DNA from: Aeribacillus composti
GTDB lineage: Bacteria; Bacillota; Bacilli; Bacillales; Aeribacillaceae
Reading direction: 5' to 3'
DNA length: 50,702 nucleotides
Assembly (NCBI RefSeq): GCF_007827555.1
Contig: NZ_VISS01000033.1
Span: forward strand, 1 to 50,702
The notes below the pieces were generated by a model, which ran no database searches, was not told where the DNA came from, and saw nothing but the letters and a program-made list of their open reading frames with translations. Below, in pieces: positions 15,824-24,940 of the stretch; position 1 is the stretch's first letter; each line of letters begins with the position of its first letter. Position numbers and translations under genes: made by a program.

Positions 15824-16279
15824 TTACTGCAACCAAATTGGCCAGCTAGGCAACGTTCCTTGCAACAGCTTGACGTATAGCCCGTATACCCCCAGAGAAA
15901 AACAAGCGGCAAACAACACCGATTTCCACAGCCCACCTTTTTCCATTGCCTGAAATCCAATAACAAGAAAGACAAAAGTGGTAATCACATAGCCGACTGT
16001 TTCTAATAAAGCAGCATAGAAAACGGCGGCAAGTAAAATGATGAAAAACTTTTTATATTGCAGCGGCTGCTTTTCGCTTTCTGAGTGCGCATATCTTGCC
16101 GTTTCGAAGAGCAGTTTAATGCTTAATAACACAAGAATAAGTCCTAGCAAAAATGGAAACACGTTTGGTCCGACGGCACTCCCATACGCACTTTTCGAGA
16201 TTCGCAGACTTTCCACCATAAACAAAGCTCCAACGGCCAAAAAGGTGATGGCAGCAATGCGATCAAACGTTTTACTCAC
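15824..16279 (-). CDS. tctB: Tripartite tricarboxylate transporter, small membrane subunit TctB
   Basis: The 151-residue protein has four hydrophobic segments (about 10-24, 38-56, 77-108 split in two, and 121-140), the usual topology of TctB. TctB partners TctA in the membrane; sequence conservation in this family is low and recognition rests on topology plus position between tctC and tctA. It starts 55 bp after tctC and ends 15 bp before tctA. Confidence 0.88.
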   Translation of the reverse strand: MSKTFDRIAAITFLAVGALFMVESLRISKSAYGSAVGPNVFPFLLGLILVLLSIKLLFETARYAHSESEKQPLQYKKFFIILLAAVFYAALLETVGYVITTFVFLVIGFQAMEKGGLWKSVLFAACFSLGVYGLYVKLLQGTLPSWPIWLQ

Positions 16280-16334
16280 TCACATCCCTCCATTCTTGTT
16301 ATAACGATGGGGAAGAATTCTCTCCCCCGTTCAC

Positions 16335-17348
16335 TTACTTATGCATTCCGAGCGATTTTAACATGTCGCTAATAAGCTGTTCTTGTTCTTGTAAAAATTG
16401 TGTAAATTCTTTGGAACCTTTGTATTCAGGCTCCCAGCCTTGTTTTGTTAACTCCTCTTTCCATTTTTCATGCTCAGACAATTTTTTGAATGTATTTTCC
16501 CAAAACTTTTTCGCATCGTCAGACATTTGTTTTGGACCAAAGACGCCGCGCCAAATTGTAAATTCCGCATCAATGCCAAGCTCTTTTAACGTCGGTACAT
16601 CTTTCAAAACACCGCCAAGACGTTCCGGCGCTGTGACAGCAAGCACCCGCACTTTTCCTGCTTTTACATATTCCCCGACAGAAGAAGCATCGGTTGCAAT
16701 GACATCGGTATTTCCGCCAAGCAGCGCCGCAATTGCTTCCCCTCCGCCATCGTACGACACGTATTTCACTATTTTCGGATCGATACCGGTTTTATAAATA
16801 GGAAGAATCGCAACCAAATGATCCATTGATCCTGGTGCAGATCCGCCGGCAACCGTCACCGATTTCGGATTTTGCTTAATCGCATCCAATAATTGAGACA
16901 TCGACTGAAATTTCGAATCCGCTCTGACCACGATCGCTCCAAAATCTTTGGTTAGTTGGGCAAGCGGTGTTGTATCTTTATAACCATATGGACTGTTTCC
17001 TTCCGCTTTTAAGTTGTTAATGATGATCGGCGGGGAGTTGACAAACAGCTTATAATCATTGTTTTTATCTTGCGTCGCATATTCCGCCATAAACACGGTT
17101 CCTCCACCGCCCGGTTTATTCTCTACCGTCATCGTTTGCTTCACCAGATTTGTTTCATCCAATATTTTCGTAATCGCTCTTGCTGTTAAGTCCCAGCCGC
17201 CCCCAGCACCTGAAGGAGCGACAAACATAATCGGTTTTGCTGGATAATTTTCTTGTTTGTTAGATGATTTTGTCGTCGCAGTACTTCCGCAAGCCGCCAG
17301 CATCACCGCGACAATCCCCATCACTAGAAAGAACCACCACTTTTTCAT
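16335..17348 (-). CDS. tctC: Tripartite tricarboxylate transporter, substrate-binding lipoprotein TctC
   Basis: The 337-residue protein has a lipoprotein signal (MKKWWFFLVMG, lipobox LAAC with Cys20), so it should be anchored outside the membrane, as expected in a Gram-positive cell. The mature part has the Bug/TctC fold, with YPAKPIMFVAPSGAGGGWD near 39-57 and VENKPGGGGTVF near 80-91 contributing to the carboxylate site. It is the first gene of tctCBA, behind a promoter with a perfect cre box. B. subtilis YflP, next to citS/citT, is a related protein. Confidence 0.94.
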   Translation of the reverse strand: MKKWWFFLVMGIVAVMLAACGSTATTKSSNKQENYPAKPIMFVAPSGAGGGWDLTARAITKILDETNLVKQTMTVENKPGGGGTVFMAEYATQDKNNDYKLFVNSPPIIINNLKAEGNSPYGYKDTTPLAQLTKDFGAIVVRADSKFQSMSQLLDAIKQNPKSVTVAGGSAPGSMDHLVAILPIYKTGIDPKIVKYVSYDGGGEAIAALLGGNTDVIATDASSVGEYVKAGKVRVLAVTAPERLGGVLKDVPTLKELGIDAEFTIWRGVFGPKQMSDDAKKFWENTFKKLSEHEKWKEELTKQGWEPEYKGSKEFTQFLQEQEQLISDMLKSLGMHK

Positions 17349-17370
17349 TTCAACAGTACCCCCTTGTTTT

Positions 17371-17384
17371 TGACAGCGTTTACA
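17371..17384 (-). promoter_or_regulatory. Catabolite-responsive element (cre) of the tct operon
   Basis: TGTAAACGCTGTCA on the minus strand fits the CcpA consensus TGWNANCGNTNWCA at all 14 positions. It lies between the -10 box and the tctC start, a place where bound CcpA would block elongation in the presence of preferred sugars. Confidence 0.8.
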
Positions 17385-17395
17385 TTTTCAAAGGT

Positions 17396-17401
17396 ATTAT
17401 A
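17396..17401 (-). promoter_or_regulatory. -10 box of the tct promoter
   Basis: TATAAT on the minus strand, about 50 bp before tctC. No good -35 box lies 16-18 bp upstream (ACATTA-like sequence), which fits a promoter that needs an activator such as the neighbouring CitT-type regulator. That dependence is inference. Confidence 0.55.
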
Positions 17402-17468
17402 GCAGCAATTTTCTGAATAATGTTTTTTTGCAAATAAAAATAATTATGTGCATTTTGTTCATGAAAAT

Positions 17469-17510
17469 AGAAAAAAACCTGTCCCCGACTGATGTGACAA
17501 AGAACAGGTT
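17469..17510 (-). terminator. Terminator upstream of the tct promoter
   Basis: AACCTGT and ACAGGTT pair and a T run (TTTTTTT) follows on the minus strand. It would stop leftward transcription coming from the array 3 side before it reaches tctC. Confidence 0.55.
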
Positions 17511-18182
17511 AAATTACAAAAGGATGACCTTCTTCTCATTGTGAATATTGGAATAGAGCCTCGTCTACTCTGGATTTTTGAATAGTTTGTTGTAAGGTGA
17601 CGGTTTACTTGTCGTTTTATAATTAACAGAAATAACGCAGCAATTCCTTTGGTTAAACCGCATAATATTACACGGCTGGTCCGATCAGATGATTATTCGT
17701 CCCAAGTTTGCGGATTGGAGAACGCAACCCGGACGACTTCGTCGGAAATGAAACATCAATTAAGCGTTGAAGGATTTTTGAATATGGATTCATATGCGCT
17801 CTACAGTTTTTTTCGTCTAGCATTCGATTGGCTGCAGTTTAACTTCTTTCTTCCCGATTGGTACGATCCGGACGAGCTTCCTCGTCTTTGATGGTGTTCC
17901 ATTCTTTCTCTTTCTTTTACTTTGTACTTACGAATTTCATAGTTTTGAAGCTATCACTTTTAAATACATTTTTTATAAGATTGGCCGTTATCTTTCACAA
18001 GTCTGTGCATAATTTCCTGCTGGATTGTAGAGATGATCGCTATAAAAATAGATATGTGATTTCTTTTTCTTGAAAAAGTATGGCTTGTATATCATGAAAA
18101 TACTTCAATACTGAAAGATGGATAAAAATGTTCCTGTCTACTTGACATGGGTCACTTCACATTGGCCGTGCTTTTTTGTTTA
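17511..18182. other. 670-bp stretch without a recognisable gene
   Basis: A plus-strand open frame at 17649-17891 would encode 80 residues ending LPDWYDPDELPRL. It has no ribosome site and I do not recognise it; it may be the end of a decayed gene. Further on, 18009-18100 resembles 2991-3055 (ATTTCCTGCTGG and following), and 18140-18164 (TACTTGACATGGGTCACTTC) resembles the end of IS3-family elements. The distal flank of array 3 (GGCCGTGCTTTTTTG) follows. Confidence 0.45.
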
Positions 18183-18934
18183 AAGTTTTTCTTCATAGTT
18201 TAAAATAAAAACATATTTTTGGCGGAAATTACGCCATCCACAACAGGGCTTCAATTCCTCGTAGTTAAGATAAAAACGGACGTTTTGCCTTCGATGTATA
18301 CAAAGGAAAGTAGTTTCAATTCCTCGTAGTTAAGATAAAAACAATGACTAGCGAAGTCTTAGTTGAACGATTGGACATGTTTCAATTCCTCGTAGTTAAG
18401 ATAAAAACGCTTTGAATGTTGTCATTTTTACTGCACTTCTTATGTTCCAATTCCTCATAGTTAAGATAAAAACGAAGAATGGTTTCACGAAACGTTTGTT
18501 GACGAATAGTTTCAATTCCTCATAGTTAAGATAAAAACTGTTTTGCAGATCGGCCATTACCTGAGCGATACTGGGTTTCAATTCCTCATAGTTAAGATAA
18601 AAACTCCTTTTCTTTTTGAAGAGATTCATAGTGTTTGTCGTTTCAATTCCTCATAGTTAAGATAAAAACGATGCGTATAGATGATGGGGCGATTTATAAA
18701 GTTTGTTGTTTCAATTCCTCATAGTTAAGATAAAAACTGTGTTTTCCCAGTTCCTGTTGAGCCCATTATCAAGTTTCAATTCCTCATAGTTAAGATAAAA
18801 ACATGATCTTGCTGATTCAAATTTAAATGGTTTTTAGTTTCAATTCCTCATAGTTAAGATAAAAACGCAATTCCAAACGCTTGGGCGTTGCTTACCATTT
18901 GATTGTTTCAATTCCTCATAGTTAAGATAAAAAC
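18183..18934 (-). CRISPR. CRISPR array 3: 11 good repeats plus a degenerate terminal one, 11 spacers
   Basis: A degenerate terminal repeat lies at 18183-18212. Repeats then start at 18248, 18313, 18379, 18444, 18509, 18575, 18640, 18708, 18773, 18837 and 18905, with spacers of 34-38 bp. The three leader-distal full repeats read CTCGTAG at the centre, all others CTCATAG. Two single changes are also seen (GCTTC at 18248, GTTCC at 18444). The leader lies to the right, so transcription runs leftwards. The eight leader-proximal repeats are nearly uniform, which suggests this array gained spacers most recently. No cas genes accompany it; its left flank and about 300 bp of right flank are related to those of array 2. 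Confidence 0.97.
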
Positions 18935-18990
18935 CCCAAAAATAGTTGTTAGATATGTATTTGGTTTAAAGTGGTTGATTGGTTATTTTC

Positions 18991-19019
18991 ATTTTAGCGA
19001 AGGAGGTACATTTTATCAA
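18991..19019 (-). promoter_or_regulatory. Leader promoter of CRISPR array 3
   Basis: Minus-strand TTGATA (19014-19019), 17 bp, TAAAAT (18991-18996), conserved in all three leaders. Confidence 0.7.
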
Positions 19020-19057
19020 TCCTTTGATTTGCATGGGCTCAATGATGATTTGAAAGA

Positions 19058-19101
19058 GTCGTCGATCCCCCGGGATTTTTGCACGATTGGGGGTCGACGA
19101 C
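19058..19101. repeat. 44-bp palindrome of the CRISPR 3 leader
   Basis: GTCGTCGATCCCCC and GGGGGTCGACGAC arms around a GGGATTTTTGCACGATT loop, 123 bp from the last repeat. Here the stem extends by GA/TC and TTTTTTA follows on the plus strand, so this copy could also act as a terminator for rightward transcripts. Confidence 0.85.
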
Positions 19102-19262
19102 TCTTTTTTATTTCCGTTTAAAACAGATTTCAAAGTTTGCCTGCCGACAATGAAATCCATGTTGTATCAACCATTTTACCTGACCCATCTGTTTTAATAA
19201 AGTAAACATCCGGCTCATTCCCTTCTCATTCAATTGAAGGAAGAGTGAGACCATATTTAACA
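19102..19262. repeat. Right flank of array 3, related to the flank of array 2
   Basis: TTTTACCTGA.CCATCTGTTTTAATA and AGAGTGAGACCAT recur in the same order at 11440-11670. No gene is visible. Confidence 0.5.
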
Positions 19263-19349
19263 TTTCATTCAGGAAAATTGGTTTAGGTCTATTCGATCGG
19301 TTCCTATGACCTAAAATAAGAACATGATCTGAAAAATGATTGGTGATTT

Positions 19350-19700
19350 TTACTGTTTGAGGTGTTTCTCTTTGTACTCCATCGGGCTTAAATACCCAAG
19401 TGTTCCATGGATTCTAATATATTAAACCAATGAACATAATCATCTAATTTCAGTTTCAATCGGTCTAAATTTCCGAAATATTTTTTAACAAATTCTGTTT
19501 TGATAATTTTAAAGGTTGCTTCAGCTACTGCGTTGTCATAGGGACAACCCTTCATGCTTAACGACCGATTAATCTAAAAAGTATCTAGAGCTTCATCAAT
19601 TGTCTTTTTCTTGAATTCATTGCCTCTGTCTATGTGGAATAATTGAATTTGCCGTAAATCTGCTTTCACTTTTAATCAAGATTCGATGCGTAAATATGAA
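19350..19700 (-). pseudogene. IS3-family (IS150 group) transposase, C-terminal remnant
   Basis: The minus strand reads HIDRGNEFKKKTIDEALDTF, a TAG stop, then SMKGCPYDNAVAEATFKII, then KTEFV…FGNLDRLKLKLDDYVHWFN. After a frame shift near 19420 it ends RIHGTLGYLSPMEYKEKHLK with a stop at 19350. This is the second half of an IS3-type integrase domain, including the second catalytic Asp region (HIDRGNEF) and the catalytic Glu in AVAEATF. OrfA and the N-terminal half are missing, and there is one stop and one shift, so the element is dead. It lies between array 3 and the conserved glnRA block. Confidence 0.85.
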
Positions 19701-19805
19701 GAATACACCTCATCAATTATGGAGTAATTTTTTTTCAATTTTTGTGGGTGTTTTGTGGGTGCTTTTTATTGAAAGTTAGATTTATTGTTTTCACCCACAA
19801 ATATA

Positions 19806-19838
19806 AAACCCCTCCAACGCTTGAGCGTCAAGGGGTTT
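19806..19838 (-). terminator. Terminator of glnRA
   Basis: AACCCCT and AGGGGTT form a stem with an inner GCTTGAGC, followed on the minus strand by TTTTATAT. It lies 5 bp beyond the glnA stop. Confidence 0.85.
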
Positions 19839-19843
19839 CGGGA

Positions 19844-21178
19844 TTAATATTGAGTGATGTATTGTTCGCGCTCCCATGGGTGCACTTGAGTGCGGAACAT
19901 ATCCCATTCGATCTCTTTTGCTTCGACGAAATGTTCGAATAAATGGGATCCTAAAGCACTGACAATGACTTCGTTTTGTTTTAAGTTTTCAAGTGCCTCA
20001 TATAATGTTGCTGGAAGGTCGACAATGCCGTTTTCGATGCGTTCTTCTTTTGTCATCACATAAATGTTGCGATCTACTGGTTTTGGCGGAGTTAATTTGT
20101 TTTTAATGCCATCGAGACCAGCTTTCAAGAGTACAGCCATGGCAAGGTATGGGTTTGCAGATGGGTCAACGCTGCGCACTTCAATACGAGTGCTCATGCC
20201 GCGAGATGCAGGAATCCGGATTAACGGGCTTCTGTTGCGGCCGGACCATGCAACATAGCAAGGAGCTTCGTAGCCAGGCACTAAACGTTTGTAAGAGTTG
20301 ACAGTTGGGTTTGTCACAGCTGTAAAGCTTGTTGCATGTTTGATGACACCTGCAATGAATTGTAAAGCTGTTTCGCTTAATCCATCTTCTGTATTTGGAT
20401 CGTAGAATGCATTTTCACCATTTCGGAATAAAGAAAGGTTGCAGTGCATACCTGAACCGTTGACGCCGAACAATGGTTTTGGCATGAATGTTGCGTGCAA
20501 GCCGTGTTTACGGGCAATGGTTTTCACAACAAGCTTAAATGTTTGAATGTCATCACAAGCTTTGATGGCATCTGCATATTTAAAGTCAATTTCATGCTGA
20601 CCAGGTGCTACTTCGTGGTGGGAAGCTTCGATTTCGAATCCCATTTCCTCAAGTTCCAACACAATGTCGCGGCGGCAGTTCTCGCCTAAATCAGTCGGCG
20701 CAAGGTCAAAATATCCGCCATTATCATTCAATTCTAATGTTGGTTCACCCTTTTCATCCAGTTTGAATAAGAAAAATTCCGGCTCAGCCCCTAAATTAAA
20801 TGCTGTAAATCCGAGCTCTTCCATTTCCTTCAGCACTCGTTTTAAGTTGTTGCGCGGATCTCCTTCAAAAGGCGTTCCATCAGGATTGTAAATATCGCAA
20901 ATTAAGCGGGCAACTTTCCCTTTTTCCGCTGTCCATGGGAAAATGACAAACGTATCTAAATCAGGATACAGATACATATCAGATTCCTCAATGCGGACAA
21001 ATCCTTCAATAGATGATCCGTCAAACATCATTTTGTTATCCAACGCTTTTTCTAATTGGGAAACAGGGATTTCAACGTTTTTAATCGTTCCCAAAATGTC
21101 AGTGAACTGCAGGCGGATAAATTTTACGTTTTCTTCTTGGACTAAACGAATAATATCTTCTTTTGTGTACTTTGGCAT
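19844..21178 (-). CDS. glnA: Glutamine synthetase, type I-alpha
   Basis: This 444-residue enzyme makes glutamine from glutamate, ammonia and ATP as a cytoplasmic dodecamer. Metal and substrate residues are in place: E132 and E134 (AEPEF), E189, E196, H245 (GSGMHCN), the E304 flap (PGYEAP), R321 and E333. It lacks the adenylylation loop and so is of the short GSI-alpha type, controlled by feedback inhibition. R62, which in B. subtilis takes part in feedback sensing and TnrA contact, is conserved. The start has GAGGAG seven bases upstream. It follows glnR by 48 bp in one operon, as in B. subtilis. Confidence 0.98.
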   Translation of the reverse strand: MPKYTKEDIIRLVQEENVKFIRLQFTDILGTIKNVEIPVSQLEKALDNKMMFDGSSIEGFVRIEESDMYLYPDLDTFVIFPWTAEKGKVARLICDIYNPDGTPFEGDPRNNLKRVLKEMEELGFTAFNLGAEPEFFLFKLDEKGEPTLELNDNGGYFDLAPTDLGENCRRDIVLELEEMGFEIEASHHEVAPGQHEIDFKYADAIKACDDIQTFKLVVKTIARKHGLHATFMPKPLFGVNGSGMHCNLSLFRNGENAFYDPNTEDGLSETALQFIAGVIKHATSFTAVTNPTVNSYKRLVPGYEAPCYVAWSGRNRSPLIRIPASRGMSTRIEVRSVDPSANPYLAMAVLLKAGLDGIKNKLTPPKPVDRNIYVMTKEERIENGIVDLPATLYEALENLKQNEVIVSALGSHLFEHFVEAKEIEWDMFRTQVHPWEREQYITQY

Positions 21179-21226
21179 ATTATTTCTCCTCTCATATATA
21201 AAAAATAAATTTATATAGCGATATTA

Positions 21227-21634
21227 TCAATGAAAGAACCGTGAAAGGTCTCCTTGTCTTAATGTTGCACGGTTCATTCTTCCAGCATGGAGAAGTTCTT
21301 CCTTTAATAGTTTGCGAAGTTCGGCATCAGATAAATCTGATTTTTCTTTTGCCAATGAGGATCTTTCGAAAGTTTGTCTTTCTTGTTCGTTTTCTTTATA
21401 CGCAAATATTTGCTTAATACCTGCCATATTGACACCCTGCTCAATCAACGATTTAATTTCAAGCAATCTATCGACATCATTGAAGGAAAATAACCGGCGA
21501 TTGCCTTCCGTTCTCGCAGGGGAAATAAGACCATGTTCTTCATAATATCTTATTTGTCTGGCAGATAGTTCCGTCAGCTGTTTTACGATGCTGATTGGAA
21601 ACAACGGCATGGAACGGCGGTCTTGATCATTCAT
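21227..21634 (-). CDS. glnR: Nitrogen repressor GlnR, MerR family
   Basis: The 135-residue regulator represses glnRA in nitrogen excess. A MerR-type winged helix fills about residues 10-75 ([35 protein letters not shown]), and the end [10 protein letters not shown] is the C-terminal autoinhibitory segment that interacts with feedback-inhibited glutamine synthetase. It starts after GGAGGGG. It is the promoter-proximal gene of glnRA, with two GlnR boxes upstream, so it represses itself. Confidence 0.97.
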   Translation of the reverse strand: MNDQDRRSMPLFPISIVKQLTELSARQIRYYEEHGLISPARTEGNRRLFSFNDVDRLLEIKSLIEQGVNMAGIKQIFAYKENEQERQTFERSSLAKEKSDLSDAELRKLLKEELLHAGRMNRATLRQGDLSRFFH

Positions 21635-21669
21635 GCTCTTTTAGCCCCTCCTTCCTTTTGCTTATCTAC

Positions 21670-21699
21670 ATTATAGATGAATGTAAGATATCATGTCAA
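21670..21699 (-). promoter_or_regulatory. Promoter of glnRA
   Basis: Minus-strand -35 TTGACA (21694-21699) and -10 TATAAT (21670-21675), 18 bp apart; both hexamers are consensus. Confidence 0.85.
21682..21698. promoter_or_regulatory. GlnR box 2 of glnRA
   Basis: TGTAAGATATCATGTCA fits TGTNA-N7-TNACA with one mismatch. It lies inside the promoter, overlapping the -35 box. Confidence 0.7.
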
Positions 21700-21704
21700 T
21701 ATAA

Positions 21705-21721
21705 TGTCACAAAATTTAACA
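21705..21721. promoter_or_regulatory. GlnR box 1 of glnRA
   Basis: TGTCACAAAATTTAACA, read on the minus strand, matches TGTNA-N7-TNACA fully. It lies just upstream of the -35 box, as the two-operator layout of B. subtilis glnRA. Confidence 0.8.
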
Positions 21722-21840
21722 TGGTTTTTTTACAAGGAAAACTTTATCGTTTGACAGCCCATTTAACGAATCGAGAATTGGCAAATATGATCGGAACTAC
21801 CCTAGAAACCGTAAGCAGAACGCTGAACCAGATGAAATGT
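21721..21840 (+). pseudogene. Crp/Fnr-family helix-turn-helix fragment
   Basis: The plus strand reads RLTAHLTNRELANMIGTT, then LETVSRTLNQMK, which is the DNA-binding helix-turn-helix of Fnr/Crp regulators (family pattern …N-M-x-G-T-T-R-E-T-V-S-R). The sensor domain is absent, the start abuts the GlnR box, and the frame runs into the 3' end of ynbB. The key Arg of the recognition helix is Leu here (TTLETVSR). It is a relic of a lost or moved gene rather than a functional protein. Confidence 0.7.
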
Positions 21841-21844
21841 TTTT

Positions 21845-23113
21845 TTATAGTTCGACTAATCGTTTTTCTATTAATTCATTGACGGCATGGAAAATAGCGA
21901 TTTTGACATGTTCAAACGTCAAGCCTCCCTGCACATATGCCACATATGGAGGACGAATCGGTCCATCCGCTGAAAGCTCGATGCTGGAGCCTTGGACAAA
22001 AGTCCCGGCCGCCATGATGACTTGATCGCTATAACCCGGCATTTCATTTGGAACCGGTGTTACATGCGAGTTTATGGGCGATGCAGATTGAATCGCTTGG
22101 CAAAACGCAATCATCATATCTGCATTATCAAACTGAACGGACTGAACTAGATCTGATCTTTTCTCATTCCAGCTAGGATTGACTCGCAACCCGATTTCTT
22201 CCAGCATTGCAGCGGTAAAAATCGCTCCTTTTAGCGCTTGTCCAACAACATGCGGAGCGAGAAAAATACCTTGAAACATCTCATGAAGACTGTAAAGCAT
22301 TGCACCGGCTTCCCTTCCGATACCTGGCGAAGTGAGCCGGTACGCGCAAGCTTCCACGAGCTCTTCTTTTCCAACGATGTATCCTCCCGTTTTCACAAGC
22401 CCTCCTCCAGGATTTTTTATAAGAGAGCCTGCAATAAGATCAGCACCTGCATGTCCCGGCTCCTGATCTTCGGTAAACTCACCGTAGCAATTATCGACAA
22501 AAACAACAATTTTTTCATTGATTGATTTTATGAAAGAAACCATTTCCTTAATTTCCTGAATGGAAAATGACGGTCTGACATCATATCCTCTAGAACGCTG
22601 AATTCCGATCATTTTTGTTTTATCACTGATTGCCGCTTTTACTCGGTCAAAATCAACTCGTCCTTCAGGAGTCAGATCAATTGTTTGATAAGAAATGCCA
22701 AATTCTTTTAAAGAGCCTGTCCCCTTTCCGCGGATACCGACAATTTCTTCAAGCGTATCATACGGCTTTCCGGTAATATAGATGAGTTCATCGCCGGGCC
22801 TTAATACGCCGAAGAGAGCCGTTGAAATGGCGTGTGTACCAGAAATGATTTGCGGCCGGACAAGTCCTTTTTCACATCCAAAAATATCAGCATAAACATC
22901 TTCCAATGTATCCCTGCCGATATCATCATATCCGTATCCTGTTGAGGGAATAAAGTGGGAATCGCTCACCCGATGCTTTTGAAAGCTTCTGAGCACGCGA
23001 AGCTGATTTACTTCCACTACTTTGTCAATTTCTTCGTGAAATGGTTTTATTTTTTTTTCTACTTTTTGAGCTATGTCCATAATTTTTTTTCCATGTGTAA
23101 AATATTGAAACAT
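21845..23113 (-). CDS. ynbB: PLP-dependent methionine gamma-lyase family protein (aluminium resistance type)
   Basis: The 422-residue protein belongs to the Cys/Met-metabolism-like PLP group annotated as aluminium resistance protein (B. subtilis YnbB). The fold-type I pattern is visible: the PLP phosphate site near SGTHAISTALFGVLRPGDE, the Asp of FVDNCYGEF and the likely Schiff-base Lys in GSLIKNPGGG. Its physiological reaction is not established. It lies 14 bp after hflX and is followed by glnRA, the same order as in B. subtilis. Confidence 0.9.
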   Translation of the reverse strand: MFQYFTHGKKIMDIAQKVEKKIKPFHEEIDKVVEVNQLRVLRSFQKHRVSDSHFIPSTGYGYDDIGRDTLEDVYADIFGCEKGLVRPQIISGTHAISTALFGVLRPGDELIYITGKPYDTLEEIVGIRGKGTGSLKEFGISYQTIDLTPEGRVDFDRVKAAISDKTKMIGIQRSRGYDVRPSFSIQEIKEMVSFIKSINEKIVVFVDNCYGEFTEDQEPGHAGADLIAGSLIKNPGGGLVKTGGYIVGKEELVEACAYRLTSPGIGREAGAMLYSLHEMFQGIFLAPHVVGQALKGAIFTAAMLEEIGLRVNPSWNEKRSDLVQSVQFDNADMMIAFCQAIQSASPINSHVTPVPNEMPGYSDQVIMAAGTFVQGSSIELSADGPIRPPYVAYVQGGLTFEHVKIAIFHAVNELIEKRLVEL

Positions 23114-23127
23114 CTGTAAAACCCTTT

Positions 23128-24375
23128 CTAGTTATTCTTCATAATTTGATCATATACTGGATGGTCGCGAAACACTAGACCAGAAACGATATAGTGCTGA
23201 TTTTGTTCGTCAAATTGCAAGGTTGAAACGAGCGTATTTGCTTTTAACAACGATAGACGTTTCCCATCACCTGTTGGAACGGAGACAACGTAAGGATGCA
23301 TTTTTTTCTTTAATTTTTCTTCAATAGCTGTTTTTAACCGTTCTATATCTTCGTCACAAAAAGCAGAAATGACAATATAGTCTTCCTTTAAAGAAGGAAA
23401 GAAATGCTCTAGTTGTTGATCTTTTTTATTGTACACTGTTAAAACAGGCAATCCGTCCGTTCCTAATTCTTTTAATAATTCATTCACAGTGTTTTCATGC
23501 TGAATATAGTCAGGATGAGAGCTGTCGACGATATGTAAAAGCAAATCTGCTTCCTTTATTTCTTCTAACGTAGAACGAAAAGCAGCGATAAGGCTTGTTG
23601 GCAGCTGCTGGATAAAGCCGACAGTATCAGTCATGAGCACCTTCATGCCGGATGGGAGAAACATTTTCCTTGTCATAGGATCCAATGTGGCAAACACCAT
23701 ATCCTCCTGAAATGAATCAGCAGCTGTCAGCTTATTGAACAGCGTTGACTTTCCTGCGTTGGTATAGCCAACAAGAGCGATTTGAGTTTGATGATTTCTC
23801 TTTCTTTGCGAACGATAACGCTCGCGATGGGAAACAATATGGGACAGCTGTTGTTTTATATCGTGAATGCGATTTCGGATGTGCCTTTGATCCGTTTCAA
23901 GCTTCGTTTCTCCCGGACCTCTTGTCCCGATTCCTCCTCCTTGCCGAGATAGATTCAATCCATGTCCCGAAAGTCTCGGAAGCAAATATTCAAGCTGTGC
24001 CAGCTCAACTTGAAGTTTCCCTTCTCTTGACTTCGCCCTTTTTGAAAAAATATCCAAAATTAGCTGAGTCCGATCGATCACTTTTACCTCTAACAGACGA
24101 GCTAAATTTCGCAGCTGGCTGGGCGACAGCTCATTATTGAAAATAACGGTATTTGCCTCTGTCGTTTCGATAAGCTGTTTAATCTCATCAACTTTTCCTT
24201 TTCCAATATATGTAGATGGTTCTGCCCTCAGTCGATTTTGTGTGCAAACAGCTGCGACTTGGCCGCCCGCAGCAGCCGTGAGCGATTTCAGCTCTTCCAT
24301 TAAATAAAAAAACTGTTCTTCATCGGTTTCCATGAACTTGACGCCAACGAGAATCACCTGTTCTTTCTCTTCCAC
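23128..24375 (-). CDS. hflX: Ribosome-associated GTPase HflX
   Basis: This 415-residue GTPase binds the large ribosomal subunit and helps rescue or split stalled ribosomes. An N-terminal HflX domain and coiled linker carry the conserved [15 protein letters not shown]. The G domain shows G1 [10 protein letters not shown]3 DTVGF and G4 NKKD; a short C-terminal region follows. Length fits the family. It is followed 14 bp later by ynbB. Upstream lies a 560-bp gap with tandem repeats. Confidence 0.95.
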   Translation of the reverse strand: MEEKEQVILVGVKFMETDEEQFFYLMEELKSLTAAAGGQVAAVCTQNRLRAEPSTYIGKGKVDEIKQLIETTEANTVIFNNELSPSQLRNLARLLEVKVIDRTQLILDIFSKRAKSREGKLQVELAQLEYLLPRLSGHGLNLSRQGGGIGTRGPGETKLETDQRHIRNRIHDIKQQLSHIVSHRERYRSQRKRNHQTQIALVGYTNAGKSTLFNKLTAADSFQEDMVFATLDPMTRKMFLPSGMKVLMTDTVGFIQQLPTSLIAAFRSTLEEIKEADLLLHIVDSSHPDYIQHENTVNELLKELGTDGLPVLTVYNKKDQQLEHFFPSLKEDYIVISAFCDEDIERLKTAIEEKLKKKMHPYVVSVPTGDGKRLSLLKANTLVSTLQFDEQNQHYIVSGLVFRDHPVYDQIMKNN

Positions 24376-24469
24376 TCGTCTTCTTCCTCCAATTATGCTG
24401 CAAATTTATAAGCTATGCGTTATGAATTAAACCTTCGATAAACGGATCAATGGTAAGGTTATCAAATTT

Positions 24470-24780
24470 AAATCATCTTTAGCGCACTTCAAGACAAAAG
24501 AAACGTATTGAATTCAAAAGTAAGATGATCAAACTCAATTCATCTTCAGCACATTTCAAAACAAAACGTACAGAGTTCAAATTCAAACCATCTTCAGCAC
24601 ACTTCAAGACTAGAAACGTTGCTAAGTTCAATGTTAGGACTCAACTAAATCATCTTCAGTATGCTTTAAAAACAGAAACGTATTGAGTCAAAATAAAGAT
24701 TATCAAACTTAAATCATCAATGCACTTCAACGCTAGAAAAATTTATTGAGTCAACGTTAAGAGTATCAAATTCTAATCGT
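24470..24780. repeat. Degenerate tandem repeats of 48-67 bp in the spoVK-hflX gap
   Basis: Five units start with a CATCTTCAGCACACTTCAA-like phrase at about 24474, 24541, 24589, 24651 and 24715. Each contains AGAAACGTATTGAGTTCAA-like sequence and most end with TATCAAACT. The whole gap (24376-24940) holds no open frame of note. Role unknown; not a CRISPR, because the units are contiguous and degenerate. Confidence 0.75.
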
Positions 24781-24940
24781 TTCAGCCAATTAAATGGCTG
24801 CCGTCATTCTTTTCTAAACTATGTGAGAAAAATAAACGAATTTGTGTAAATTATGTGCAGCAATGAAACAGGAGCTTTCTTCAAAGCCCATTTAAATAAA
24901 GATTCTTTTCAATAATCAAGCAAAGCAGCCTAGGGGCTGC

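Noticed and set aside
17649-17891. 80-codon plus-strand frame upstream of array 3 as a real gene
   Set aside because: No ribosome site, no recognisable family, and it lies among element remnants; kept only as a note in the region entry.
18396-18629. 77-codon minus-strand frame inside CRISPR array 3
   Set aside because: It is made of repeats and spacers; the recurring SFYLNYEELK segment is the translated repeat.
24470-24780. Tandem repeats as a CRISPR array
   Set aside because: Units follow each other without unique spacers and vary in length and sequence.
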